From Gordius sp. MW1 (Eukaryota > Nematomorpha > Gordioida > Gordea > Gordiidae), in NCBI GenBank assembly GCA_964036665.1, contig OZ038529.1, forward strand, positions 5,006,501-5,070,500: DNA of 64,000 nucleotides, given 5' to 3'. The notes under the pieces are model-generated. The model ran no database searches, was not told the origin of the DNA, and saw only the letters and a list, made by a program, of their open reading frames with translations. The first letter of the stretch is position 1; each line of letters starts with the position of its first letter. The translations under genes were made by a program, and so were the position numbers. Positions 24,860 to 35,944 of the stretch are shown here, piece after piece.

Positions 24860-25613
24860 CCAGAGAACTGCAAAATCACTTTTTTTCAACCCGAACCCGA
24901 CTCGACCTGATAATTTTTTTAAATTTTCAACCCGAAACGAAGCAACCCATAAGTTTTTTAAAATTTTAACCCGAACTCGACTCGGCCCCACCCGATATAT
25001 TTTTTTAACCGAGTTTTTTTCGAACAGAAAAATGGGGAATGTAAAATTCAATGCACAAATTAAAGTGTTTGAAACTAATTGACACCACGATTTCGATTAC
25101 TAAATTCTTTTGAATGATTTATTGAGTGGTGTATAAATATGGTAGTATCTACAATATCGGGTCGCAATTAATTTGAAATATATAGTTTTGCAAATGAACC
25201 ATTTAATAAAATTAAACTTACTTTTAATTTGGTTTATAAATATATAATAGTTTAAATTAATAATGAACTACCTAAATACAATTTAAAAATATTAGTTTGT
25301 TTATATATTTTACCTTTCACCAGTCAATTTTAAATTTGCGTCCAAATTAAAACAATCAGATTTAAAGAACAAAAGGATTTTAATTAACTGAATAAAATGA
25401 TCTTCTATTATACATTTAATATTAATCAAAAATATTATACTACATAGCATCAATTTAAAAGATACGTCCGGTGTATTTTACAATTTTATAGTCTTTGACC
25501 CGACCCGAAAGCATTTTAAAATTTTCAACCCGAACCCTACTCGACCCGAACGCAAACCGATGTCGGGCCGGGTCGGGTCCGAGTCGGGCCGGGTTTTGGG
25601 TCACCCGTGCATT
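24860..25613. mobile_element. Non-autonomous hAT-like element with GC-rich arms
   Basis: AGCACTATCC occurs at 24852-24861 and again at 25614-25623, containing an 8-bp target duplication. The arms carry ACCCGACTCGGCCC / CGGGTCGGGTCCGAGTCGGG repeats like those at 12619 and 16290. The exact ends are ambiguous by two bases. Confidence 0.65.
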
Positions 25614-25826
25614 AGCACTATCCTATCCCATCCCGTCCCTTATTACTTTCAAACCTTTTGCCATAGGCATTTATTGATAGTTTTTAATTTATCTTAAAAT
25701 GTTCGTCGATGAATAAATTTAAAAGGTAAAGAAAGATTCATCACGTAAACTATCTCCAGGCTTGCTTTTTCACATCAATGAGCCTGTTTTGAATGGAATC
25801 GGGTCATGATGCTTGGTAGCATTATA

Positions 25827-26000
25827 CATGGGCGTAGCCAGCTTTGGAATTAGAGGGGGGCAATAATGATTTAAGGATGCTTAGGGAGGGGCAAAATGAA
25901 CATTTTTTGAAATTTTAGCCATAATTTTAATAAATTTCAATAAATCTTTGGATTTAGAGGGGGGCAACCGCCCCTCCCTGCCCCCCTGGCTACGCCCATG
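25827..26000. mobile_element. CATGGGCGTAGCC-family MITE
   Basis: Ends CATGGGCGTAGCCAGC and TGGCTACGCCCATG; perfect 8-bp duplication GCATTATA (25819-25826, 26001-26008). A clean reference copy for the family. Confidence 0.9.
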
Positions 26001-26195
26001 GCATTATAAATTGACAAACGTAATCTATTGTTTGATCGTTCCAGCTTAAAAATGGTCAAATACCTCTAAGGCTAAATTTTACATAAAAACAAATTTACTA
26101 TCGTATATATACTATTAAACTACTCTTATTTAGCTAAAGGGTTTATTAAATTGTATTCGACGCATACATTATAACTTTTACGTATACGTGTTTGT

Positions 26196-26335
26196 ATAGG
26201 CGTAGCCAGGATTGCCTTATGGGGGGGGGGGTTTCCAAAAAAAAATTTAAAATGGTACTATTAAATAAAAATTTATTAAGCTTATATACAGTAGTGACGG
26301 AGGTAAACCTATCTAATTAAGGGGGGGGGGGGTAA
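26196..26335. repeat. Poly-G element arm(s)
   Basis: TAGGCGTAGCCAGGATTGCC followed by two poly-G runs (26220-26231, about 26319-26331). It resembles the poly-C segment near 16160 in inverted form. The right end was not located. Confidence 0.4.
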
Positions 26336-27550
26336 ATTTGTGTCAAAGAATTTCGATTAAACAAAAACTTATTTGAATTATATAAATTCAATATCTACGA
26401 TGGGTTTTTGGTCAAAAATGCGTTAATAATATCTTCATAGACGCAAATTGCAAAGAGCTCTTTCCAATTTTTCTGTTTGCGCTAACTAGAGCCATTGTTT
26501 AGACTAATCACTTGCATTGGCCTTTTAGGCTTAAATTTCCCACCAGAACCAATAACTGTCCCGCCCGCTCCGCTGTTAAAATTTGGCTTGTATCAGCATC
26601 TTCCTCGTAATTTAGAGGTTGAGATAGTTTTTTAGAGAAATAATTGAGAATTAAATTTCTTCTTATTGAAAAACACGCACTCGGGACATAAATTTTTTGT
26701 ATAGATAATGTTATAATTAGTAGATTTCATCTAAAATTAAATATCAAATTAATTAAGATAATATATTATTTCTATATGCGCAACACACATTGTGTTTAAA
26801 ATTTCAATACAAATGTGATTTTATGAAAAGTTTAGATTAAATTTAAACTTATGAAGCCTTAGTTGGGTAAGGTATTTTAAAATAAATTAAATTATTAAAA
26901 GGTGAAAAGCTTTTTTTGTTGCTGGACAATTGTTAAAAAAATTTTATGAACTAGTTTTCTCATAAGTTTCTACAAAATTTTTCACAGTTTAATGCATGAA
27001 AAAGGCATTTAAAAAAATTACTCCAATATGTGTCAAATTATATTTAAGCAAATGTTCAGTGTAAAATTCTATTAAATTGTACTTTAAGAAATTAATTTTG
27101 ATTAAATACAGAAAACTCAACTAAGTTAGAGACTGTTGGACAATGCCTATAATTTTGCCATGCGAGACACAATAGAGATGCTTCTATATACTTTATACTT
27201 ATAGTATAAGTATAATAGGGTACCTCCCGTTTCAATTATTAAAATGGATTTTAGGATTAAAACATCAATTCTATTACATATTGTTGTTACTTTAATGTAA
27301 TTAAATTAAAATATTCAAAATTAGGTATAAACTGTATTATTTCATCATTATCAAATTTAAGGATAATAGGATAGGATACAAATTAACTATATCATTTAAG
27401 GAGCGATGGCTGCAATATAAAATAGGTTAAGATTTTTTGCTCAAATCTAATTTTATGTTATGAACTTGTGGCACATATACTTAATTAAAATTTTATTATA
27501 GTGCTGATGGCGTAATAAAAACATCTTCGGTTACATTTAAAGACCGGGCA
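26336..27550. other. No gene seen
   Basis: AT-rich. 26440-26590 is an inverted partial match to about 15830-15990 (shared AGCCATTGTTT and GGCCTTTTAG stretches). No supported coding exon. Confidence 0.35.
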
Positions 27551-27711
27551 CATGGGCGCAGCCAGGATTGGATTCAGAGGGGGGCAATAATGATTTAGAG
27601 AGTGGCAAAATGTTGATAATTTTTTCAAATTTTAGCCATAATTTTACTAAATTTTAACAAATTTTTGGATTTAAATGCGGGCAGCCGCCCCCATGCCAAT
27701 CTCTAAGCCCG
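27551..27711. mobile_element. CATGGGCGTAGCC-family MITE, decayed right end
   Basis: Left end CATGGGCGCAGCCAGG and the family interior (TTTTAGCCATAATTTTA) are clear; the right end is degenerate. Confidence 0.6.
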
Positions 27712-27947
27712 AACTAATCATTAATTGTTTACAATAGCATGATTTATTATTTTAAAATTCAAACAAGTTATGTAACTTATGTTATATCTTTATTAGTTTT
27801 TTTAGGTTCTATCTGTTTGGATTAACTATAAACAATTAACGAATTTTAAGGCCCAATATGGATAGGTAAAAATGTGGGGGGTAGAGTTGAGCAAAATTAA
27901 AACAATTTTAAGCCTGACCAGGTTTGGGTCTAATATATTTGTTCAAA

Positions 27948-28093
27948 GACCGTAGCCGGGGGGGGGCAGGGGGGAGCGGCTGCCCCTACCTAAATGGCGA
28001 AAAAAAAAATTCAATCAAAGCAAAAACCCTCAAAAATTAAAAAAATTTACGTTTTGCCCCCCCCCCCTAATCCAAAACCTGGCTACGCCCATG
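27948..28093. mobile_element. CATGGGCGTAGCC-family MITE, left end worn
   Basis: Right end CTGGCTACGCCCATG is intact; the left begins at GACCGTAGCCGGGGG. No target duplication found. Confidence 0.6.
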
Positions 28094-29458
28094 CCTTTTT
28101 GGCTAATAAGTTACTTATGGCACTCTCAAAGTGCTGGTGTTCATTTAAATATTATGGGTGTCAAAAAAAAGATAAAAAGCACATACAGCATGAGTAATAT
28201 ATTTTTATCGGTTCGGGCTAATAAAAAGACTGATTGGGATTAGACTATGCATCTGGCATTGAAAATATATTAACCCACTTCAAACGCCTCTTTTTTCAAA
28301 AAACACGGTTGATTGAGTTGCGACAGGCGTTAATATTCAAAACTTTTAACATTTTAACCTTGATACCCATGCCATCATATCACACCCTTATCAATGAAAA
28401 AAAAACTGGGTGAGACTTGGTAAAAGTTGGGAGACGTAATGTGAAGCTTTAGTAAACAAACAAATAATACACACTTTGTCGACGATGTAAATAGTCTTTC
28501 TCTTAGTGACAAAAAATTATTTTTACGGGATCCAAAATATTTTAGCAGCTGATTTCGATTAATAAACACTAGAGAGTCGGTCGTAGGAAATAAAAATTTA
28601 TGAGGATTTAACTATTTGCCAATAATAATTACACACATCATTCCCCTCGTATAAATCAATAAGCTAGTAACTTTCTTACGATAAGGCGCGAGACGCATTA
28701 TAACAACTATAACTTTTGTTATTACAAAGTTTAATATGCGCGCATTTGCCATCATATAGTCTCGTTAAATTTTTTTGGCTGTTAAAATACTCAAAAGCTC
28801 GCCGAACACTTGTTAATTTTACTCTATTTGTGTACACTTATTCCGAAATCATCATTTGTCGTAACTTATTAACATTTTATCGCTATTTTCCACCCCAATT
28901 TACGATAATTCTATTAATTGTGCAAGGAAATTCCACGCTACAGTGATCCAAGTAAAATTCAATTATTCATACATAATTTCTATCTAGCTAAATTTGGCCT
29001 TACTTTAAAGCTAACTTTTTTCTATTAAACGGCATTGAGACTATCTTGATATAACATAAATTAGGGATTTAAAAGATTTAAACCGATGCATGCAGTATGT
29101 TTTTGACATATACGGAAGGAATTTCTGCAAATAAATTATGACAAAGTTATTGTGCAGTAAATAATCATAGGTTTGGTAAAATAATTAATAGTTTCAATAA
29201 CCTTTGTAATATATAAGGCTTTTAACCTACGTTTAGGTTATGGCAATCATTATAAGAGGATTTATTATTAGATAGGAATAAATATTTAACAAAAAATGTT
29301 TACCTCGGGGGATAAAAATTGTTTCTTTTCAGTGTTAGTTTTATGATGTGTACATAATGAATAATTTGTAGGACTAATATAATATTAACATAAATGAATA
29401 TTTGCTATTTTTATATCGTGTTTTCTTCATTGAACACCGATGCAACTATATTATAATT
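28094..29458. other. No gene supported
   Basis: 28320-28950 has slightly higher complexity on both strands, with overlapping 60-76 codon frames (minus 28375-28569, plus 28716-28946), but no splice sites or motifs that I can defend. It could hold a 5' exon of a neighbouring gene. Confidence 0.3.
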
Positions 29459-29626
29459 CATGAGCGTAGCCAAGGGGGGGGGGGGCAAAGAGGAGCGGCT
29501 GCCCCCCTCTAAATCTAATTTTTTTTAAAAAAAATTTTAAATTATGGCTAAAATTTTAATAAATGTTGATTTTGCCCTTCCCTAAATCATTATTGTCCTC
29601 CTCTAATTCCAATGCTGGCTGCGCCT
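29459..29626. mobile_element. CATGGGCGTAGCC-family MITE
   Basis: Starts CATGAGCGTAGCCAAG with a poly-G run; right side GCTGGCTGCGCC is diverged. Confidence 0.6.
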
Positions 29627-31871
29627 AAATCGATTAAAGACTACATTCGCACCTGCTGACGGTCGTTTGACGACTTAATTGGCTATAATAGGATCCTTTT
29701 GAGCTACAAATTTTAGCCGCTAGCAGTAATTTATAAACCAGTGTTTATCGAAAATTTAACATTATATAACTAGTCCCATATTTTGCATAAAATATTAATA
29801 TAATTTTGGCCAAAGGAAGAATGGATATTCAAAATAAAATCAGTAAATATTTGATTCCTTTTGATAAAATCGTTTAAAGTAAGGGTTCTATTAGATCGAC
29901 TATGCCGTAATTATATGTGGCGTGCCATTAAATTTTAAAGAGCGTGGCCGGAAACTCTTAAAAATATAATTTTACTAAAATTTGGAACAAAAATATGAAT
30001 GAGGAATTTAACTTCCGATAGTTCATTAAATAAATCTAGCTCGAAAACGGCATTAATTGAAGTATAAGGCTAAGTACACAATTATCGAGGGTAATTGATT
30101 TGCATTTTTTTTAATGGAAGCAAAAATCTACACTAATAATATTAACTAAAAGGTTTATATGGTTGGTAATTTTGTTTAGTTTAAAGCACTTTCATTACTT
30201 AAGATATTAAAATTTAAGGTTAAATTAAAAAACATCTTATATAAGTCCACAAGAAGGCTTTAATACAAAAAAAATTTATCACTATGTGCAAAACATTAAT
30301 ATATCTTTTCTCTATTAATAAAATATAATAAATATTAATTAAAAATAATTGATTTTGGTTACTTTTTAAACCCAACTCAATGATTTCCATTCTCCAGCTG
30401 AGGCTTAAAAAACTCCTTAAATTAGTGTTAGCCAAACGTCCACATATCTTTGGCCCGAACTGAACCGGCCCGTATCCCGATGTTTAACTATGGATAATAT
30501 TACATTTGAAAAGTTATTTAATCATTTAACTATTTAATGCAATTGTCTATTATTTGGTAATTTTTGATAAGATCAGTATGATGGATAAAGAATTCAGTAT
30601 TTCTTGCTTTATTCAACTATGTTTTCCTGATATTTATAATAATGTATAATCAAATTTAATTTTATTTAAGATGATTTAAAAATAAAGTATATTAGTTTAA
30701 AAAAAAAATTCTTAAGTTAATAATCTTTATAATCATAACAAAAATTTGCGTTGTTAGAATTTATAAGCAACATGATTTATTCTTATATCACTTTTTAACG
30801 TTTACATAGCTATTTTGAATGGTATATAATGGTATATATATGTATATAACGAGAATAATAATTACTTTATTAATTAATAATTATGGAAAAAAGCTGTAAT
30901 TTAAAGCCTTTATAATTTTAGATAGAGTTGAGCTTATTAATAAAAATCTTTAAAATACATAATTGTAGTTCGGGCCGGGATTGGGATTCGGGAAGGGCTG
31001 GTTCTTCACGCCCCAATTGATTCTCAAGCCCACTTAGTATAGTATTATCAGAGCCCGTTTGGTAATTTAATTTTAATTTAAGATAGTCTATTAGAAGAAT
31101 TACATAAAAATGGGAAAATTTTTAGAAAAATTTGCTAGATAACGCTACAAGCTTAAATTAAGGGTTAATTTTTAGGGGGAAGGCAGGAGAAACCGTAAAC
31201 CCATCCCCAACGATTTAAAATCACATTAGAGTCCAAAAAATAAATATGCTGCTTTGTTTTATTTTTTATTTTGCAATTTTTATTTTTATTTGAATTTACC
31301 AATTATTACACAAATTTCAATTATGTTTCTAATTTAATAACTTTTTAAAGCTGCTTTCCTCGATTAAAAACTTATTTGGCTTTTTTGCAATATATTTTTC
31401 TCTTGCTGCTATGAAAAAGGCGTAAAAAATAATTTTCGGGGACAGAAAAATCAAAAAATTTGTTACTACAACAGACATGCTCGTAAGAAAAAAAAAGTTG
31501 AGCATTTACGTGAGAAAAACGTGATAAAATGCTTCATAGCTAAGCTCTTAACCTCCTTTTTTATATACCAGCCTGCCAATACTAATAAATTTTAATCCCA
31601 TATAAATATTACAGGGATTTTAATCAATAAATTTGTATTCCTTGCCTAGGAGTGAGTGGGTTATTTATTGAATAGCTATGTTTATATAGTTTTCTTTACA
31701 AAATATAGTTTTCATATGCACATGTACTGTAATCTCTCAATAAAGATCTAAAATTTTAATAATGATGATATATATTCTAAAGTTTCTTTAACATAGTGGT
31801 CAAAAGTTTTAAAAAGGTATCAAAATCGTGTTTAAACATCATATCAGTTATTTTAAACCGTATAAATAAAG
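29627..31871. other. No gene; worn GC-rich element ends
   Basis: GC-rich patches at about 30450-30482 (GGCCCGAACTGAACCGGCCC) and 30968-31015 (GTTCGGGCCGGGATTGGGAT) are in opposite orientation and probably mark the ends of another hAT-like element about 570 bp long. I could not confirm a target duplication. The rest is plain AT-rich DNA. Confidence 0.4.
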
Positions 31872-31879
31872 CGTGAACA

Positions 31880-32044
31880 CATGGTCGTAGCCAGCATTGG
31901 GATTGATTTAGGGAGGGGCAAAATGATCATTTTTTGAAATTTTAGCCATAATTTTAATAAATTTCAACAAATTTTTGAATTAAGAGGGGGGCAGCTGCCC
32001 CTCTCTGCCCCCCCCCCCACCCTCCCTCCTTGGCTACGCCCATG
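31880..32044. mobile_element. CATGGGCGTAGCC-family MITE
   Basis: Ends CATGGTCGTAGCCAGC and TGGCTACGCCCATG; perfect 8-bp duplication CGTGAACA (31872-31879, 32045-32052). Confidence 0.88.
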
Positions 32045-32337
32045 CGTGAACATGTATAGTAATTCTGAATTCTTAATATTCACAAGTTTATTTACTTTTT
32101 ATATAATTGCGCAAACCTGACTTGATATATAACCAAATATCTAAATTTAATAATTTATTGCTTTGGCTAGATATTTTGCTTCTACTTTCGTCTAAATCAA
32201 CTTTCCCCAACAAGTGGGAAAATAAGGTAATAATAATTTTTTTTTATTAAAAATCTTTATTAGGTAAAATCTATATATATGAAAATTATGTTTACACGGC
32301 ACGTTTATGTTAGAGAATAAAGAGGGACACACTGTAG

Positions 32338-32470
32338 CTATACGTAGCTAGAGGGTTGCAGGGAGGGGCGGTTGCCCCTGTAATTATGGCTAATTTCAAA
32401 AAAATATTAATTTAAATCTCCTGCCTGAACCATTTTGTCCCCCTCGAACATAATCCTGGCTACGCCCATG
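32338..32470. mobile_element. CATGGGCGTAGCC-family MITE
   Basis: Right end TGGCTACGCCCATG; left end worn (CTATACGTAGCTAGAGG). Perfect 8-bp duplication CACTGTAG (32330-32337, 32471-32478). Confidence 0.8.
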
Positions 32471-32871
32471 CACTGTAGTAATTTTAAAAACATTCGCCAA
32501 TGCTTTAATACAAAACTCGGGCCTTCGGCCCTCGTGGGAAGGGGGAGGGGGGAAGGGAAGGGGGAACGAAACTCATCTATACTCCGTATAAATGTATCAT
32601 TATTTGCTATGCAATTTATGGGCGAGAAAGGTGGGAAGGGGCGAGAATGCCTAAAGGGGGGTATTAAATGCAAAATAATTGGACTGACGGGCATAGGGTA
32701 AATATCAATATTAACCAATTCCAATTAAAAAAATTAAAATTTCGATTCACAATTTGGCCAATGGTCATTTTTCCCATTGGTCAGTAGCCAGGACACGGTT
32801 AAAAAGTCGTATTTTCAAGGGTATTAACAAGAACAATATATTAATTTAATTTAAAAAAAAATTTTTTGCCC

Positions 32872-32892
32872 TCGCCAGGATTCGAACCCATA
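32872..32892 (-). repeat. tRNA-like B box (SINE fragment)
   Basis: CCAGGATTCGAACCC on the plus strand is the complement of a pol III B box (GGGTTCGAATCC). No complete cloverleaf fits around it, so it is called a SINE remnant and not a tRNA gene. Confidence 0.45.
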
Positions 32893-34734
32893 TCAGTAGA
32901 GGCATAGGCTTTTGTAGGGGCACAGGGACCCATATCAGTAGAGGCATAGGCCCTTGTAGGGGAGGGCATAGGGTAATTATCGATGTTAACCAATTGAATT
33001 ATTCATTACTAATTTTTTTTAGGGGAAAAGGTCATACTTTGGTTTTTTTAACTAATGGGTGTCAAAGGTTGTTAATATGAGACAAGCGAAAATACCCTAA
33101 AGAAGAGGGAATTATAAGAAAATTAAATATAAAACGATATTCTTGATAAGTGAAAGTGAGCAAAAGCTTTAAATTAGAGGCAAACTTGAGATTTAAGTAT
33201 TTTAAATTAATTTTAACAATGCTTTGTTAATTGCTATTAAACTTAACCTTTTTGGTTAGTTCGCCTAAGTTAATATTAATAATAACAGTCGCAGTGGTAA
33301 ACACGACGGAAATTTAAAATTCATATAGAAAATGTCAACCCTCCCCCCTCAATTAATAACTTCCGTTCAATACATCTACCACCCCCCCCCCTATATTAAT
33401 AAATTAAAAATAATACTAACACATCTCTCTCTCCCATCTCCTCCATTTCCGCCCCCTAAACCCCCCCCCCCCCCCCCCCCCCGCGCTTATAATACTAACT
33501 AGGGTAATAAACTGTAGTTTAACCTTGGCATATAAAAATACTTATAACATATGAAAGAGTTAAGATAAGAGTATAGTGAAATGCAGTAAATTTAATTCCA
33601 ATCATATATTTTTAAACGTAGCAAATACAAAACGACGGAATTTTGTATGCATTTAGTTAGTAACCATCTAAAAATATGACTTGCGCATATCAGTAGAGGC
33701 ATAGGCCCTTCTAGGGGAGGGCATATAGGGTAATTATCAATGTTAACCTAATATACCAATTCAAAAACGAAAAAAATAAATTGCATAGCAATTAAAAATT
33801 TCGATTCACAATTTGTTCTTTAATATAATAAAATAATTAATTGAAGGATGGATAATTATTAAAAATATGCTTCTATGATCGACCACGTGATAAAAATAAT
33901 TGCCCTCCTGTTTTTCGATTACAATTAAAATGGTTAAAATATTATCGTTAAGTTACATCAAAGACTTTAAAGCAGTTATAAAAAATTTATATATACATGT
34001 AATTTTTTTGATTAAATTTTTGACAAATGCGAATTTTATTTTTTCTAAACAAAATTTTTTTTACTTTTGCCTTATGGAAAAATACACATATGGTTTAAAT
34101 TTTTATCATTATTATTTTAAAAAATAATTAGAAAGATACTTAAAAACAATTTGGCGAATGGTCATTTTTTTCATTGGTCAGTAGCCAGGACACGGTCAAA
34201 AAGGATATAAATACATAAGAGACGATTAAAAAACGAAAAAAAAATTTCAAATCACAATTTGGCCAATGGTCACTTTTTTCCATTGGTCAGTAACAATAGA
34301 CGGTCTATAAATACATACGAGTCAAAAAAAAACACAAAAAATTTTTGATTCACACTTTGGCCAATGGTCACTTTTTTCCATTGGTCAGCAGCCAATGGGC
34401 GACCAAAAAGTCACATTATCAATGGTATTAACAAAAACAATATATTAATTTGAAAAAAAAACGATAAAGAATTTTTGATTCACACTTTGGCCAATGGTGA
34501 TTTTTTCCATGGTCAGCAGCCAACGGACGGCCCAAAAGTCACATTATCAATGGTATTAACAAAAACAATATTTTAATTTGAAAAAAAAAACGAAAAAAAA
34601 TTTTGATTCACACTTTGGCCAATGGTGATTTTTTTCATTGGTCAGTAGCCAGCGGACGGTCAAAAAGTCATATAATCAATGGTATTAACAAGAACAAAAT
34701 ATTAATTTAATTTAAAAAAAAATAAAAAAAATCG

Positions 34735-34800
34735 TCCTCTCCCGTGATTGAACTCAAGACCTCCAGGTCATAAAGCTGGCTCCAATAACTTGGTGGACGA
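34735..34800 (-). repeat. tRNA-derived SINE head
   Basis: On the minus strand, CCAAGTTATTGGAGCCAGC, a TTTATGA loop between CCAG and CTGG, GGAGGTC, and TTGAGTTCAATCACGGGAG resemble the D-arm, anticodon arm and T-arm of a tRNA. The B box is mutated (GAGTTCAATCACG). It is followed by the dispersed SINE-like repeat, so SINE is preferred over a tRNA gene. Confidence 0.45.
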
Positions 34801-34951
34801 CGGACGGACAACAAAAAACGAGCCCATAAATTGCATAGCAATTAATATTGTTTAGAAGGGTAAAACAAACGAGATGATTTACTCTATTGATCGCTATGAA
34901 ATGCATATTAAGGCATAATGTAAAAACCGTAAGCTCTCGATTAAGGTTTTA

Positions 34952-35278
34952 CAGTCAAAACCGTTTAATTGCAAAGCTTTGGGCCTGAAAAAAATTCGCG
35001 ATCAACCGATATTTCGCGATTAAACGATGGAAATAAAAGTATATGTACATTATATTAAATATTCATTTCTTTCGCAATAAAACGATAATTTATATAATTA
35101 TCTGGTTGATTTAAGGACTCGAAAATGGTTGTGAATATCCGATATTGTACTATTAAGCGATTTGTCAATAAACGATGTTTTTGTTAAGATTATCGTTTAA
35201 AAAAAACAAAATGGCGTTTAACTTCGCGATTAAAAGATTTTCGCGATAATCCGATTTGCGATTAAGAAGTTTCGACTG
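34952..35278. mobile_element. pogo/Tigger-like MITE
   Basis: Ends CAGTCAAAACCG and (right, complement) CAGTCGAAACTTCTTAATCG, both flanked by TA; the interior repeats TTCGCGATTAAACGAT motifs. The CAGTCGAAAC end and TA target fit the pogo/Tigger group. Confidence 0.7.
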
Positions 35279-35944
35279 TAATTAGTTTTTTTACTATGAA
35301 CTATTTGGCAATGTTTTATACAACAGGACTTTGACATGTACCCTCTTACCTAAAGCTATACGATTTTCGTCTAAAATTTGAAATTGATTGCTAAATAGTT
35401 TAACGCAAGCCGTTTGATTTATAATTTATTCAGCAGGGCGCGAAAGCACAAACAATGAATCTCATTATTATCGATAGATTCTACTTTATAAATAGTGCTT
35501 AAGTTTGGCTCATTTTATTTTGACACGCCCTTGAATTTTTATTATTTATTTAGGCTATAAATTAGCTTTATCAATGTAAATAAAAATGGACTCTCCTCCC
35601 TCGTCCCCTGCACATAAAATCTCAATATTTGATTAAAGGTTCCCTCATAATAGGGTCATACCCAAAATATAATCCTTTTTTATAACTCTTTGCAGGTTAC
35701 TAATCGTTCTTTCCGTTATTAGCGAAATTCCGAATTTTGATTGATAATTTCCGATATTTGTCTTGTCATCTAATATATATATTCGAAACATTTAAAATGT
35801 ATAGATGGGGCCGCCAAACAGCAAAAAATAACGAAATCATCGATATTGAGATTTATATAACCCATTAGCTTTTCCTAATCAAAAGAGGGTGAAGTCAATT
35901 TAACATTTGCCTAAAAATTCGGATGTTTTTTGCCATGTTCAAAG

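Larger units (their letters stand above)
32740..34860. repeat. Cluster of CCAAT inverted-repeat units and tRNA-like SINE pieces
   Basis: At least six units contain TTGGCCAATGG and, about 10-12 bases later, CCATTGGTCAG, so each can fold into a hairpin exposing CCAAT/ATTGG. Positions are about 32753, 34151, 34258, 34361, 34487 and 34616; the last five are tandem at roughly 103-130 bp. Between the first and second units lie CATATCAGTAGAGGCATAGG repeats (about 32889, 32931 and 33687) and a 22-base poly-C run (33461-33482). Tails such as GAGCCCATAAATTGCATAGC (34819) recur at 49285 and, inverted, near 32590 and 39725, marking a dispersed family. Confidence 0.65.

Noticed and set aside
27190..27225. 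AT-rich palindrome ATACTTATAGTATAAGTAT
   Set aside because: A near-perfect palindrome of this kind is expected by chance in sequence this AT-rich.
32407..32724. Overlapping 105- and 88-codon frames on opposite strands
   Set aside because: They begin in a MITE end and run through G/A-rich low complexity; no family motif.
34735..34800. A functional tRNA gene
   Set aside because: The B box is mutated and the acceptor stem does not pair; a SINE head is the better reading.
32740..34860. CRISPR-like array
   Set aside because: Repeats are long, AT-rich and irregularly spaced in a eukaryotic genome, with no cas genes.
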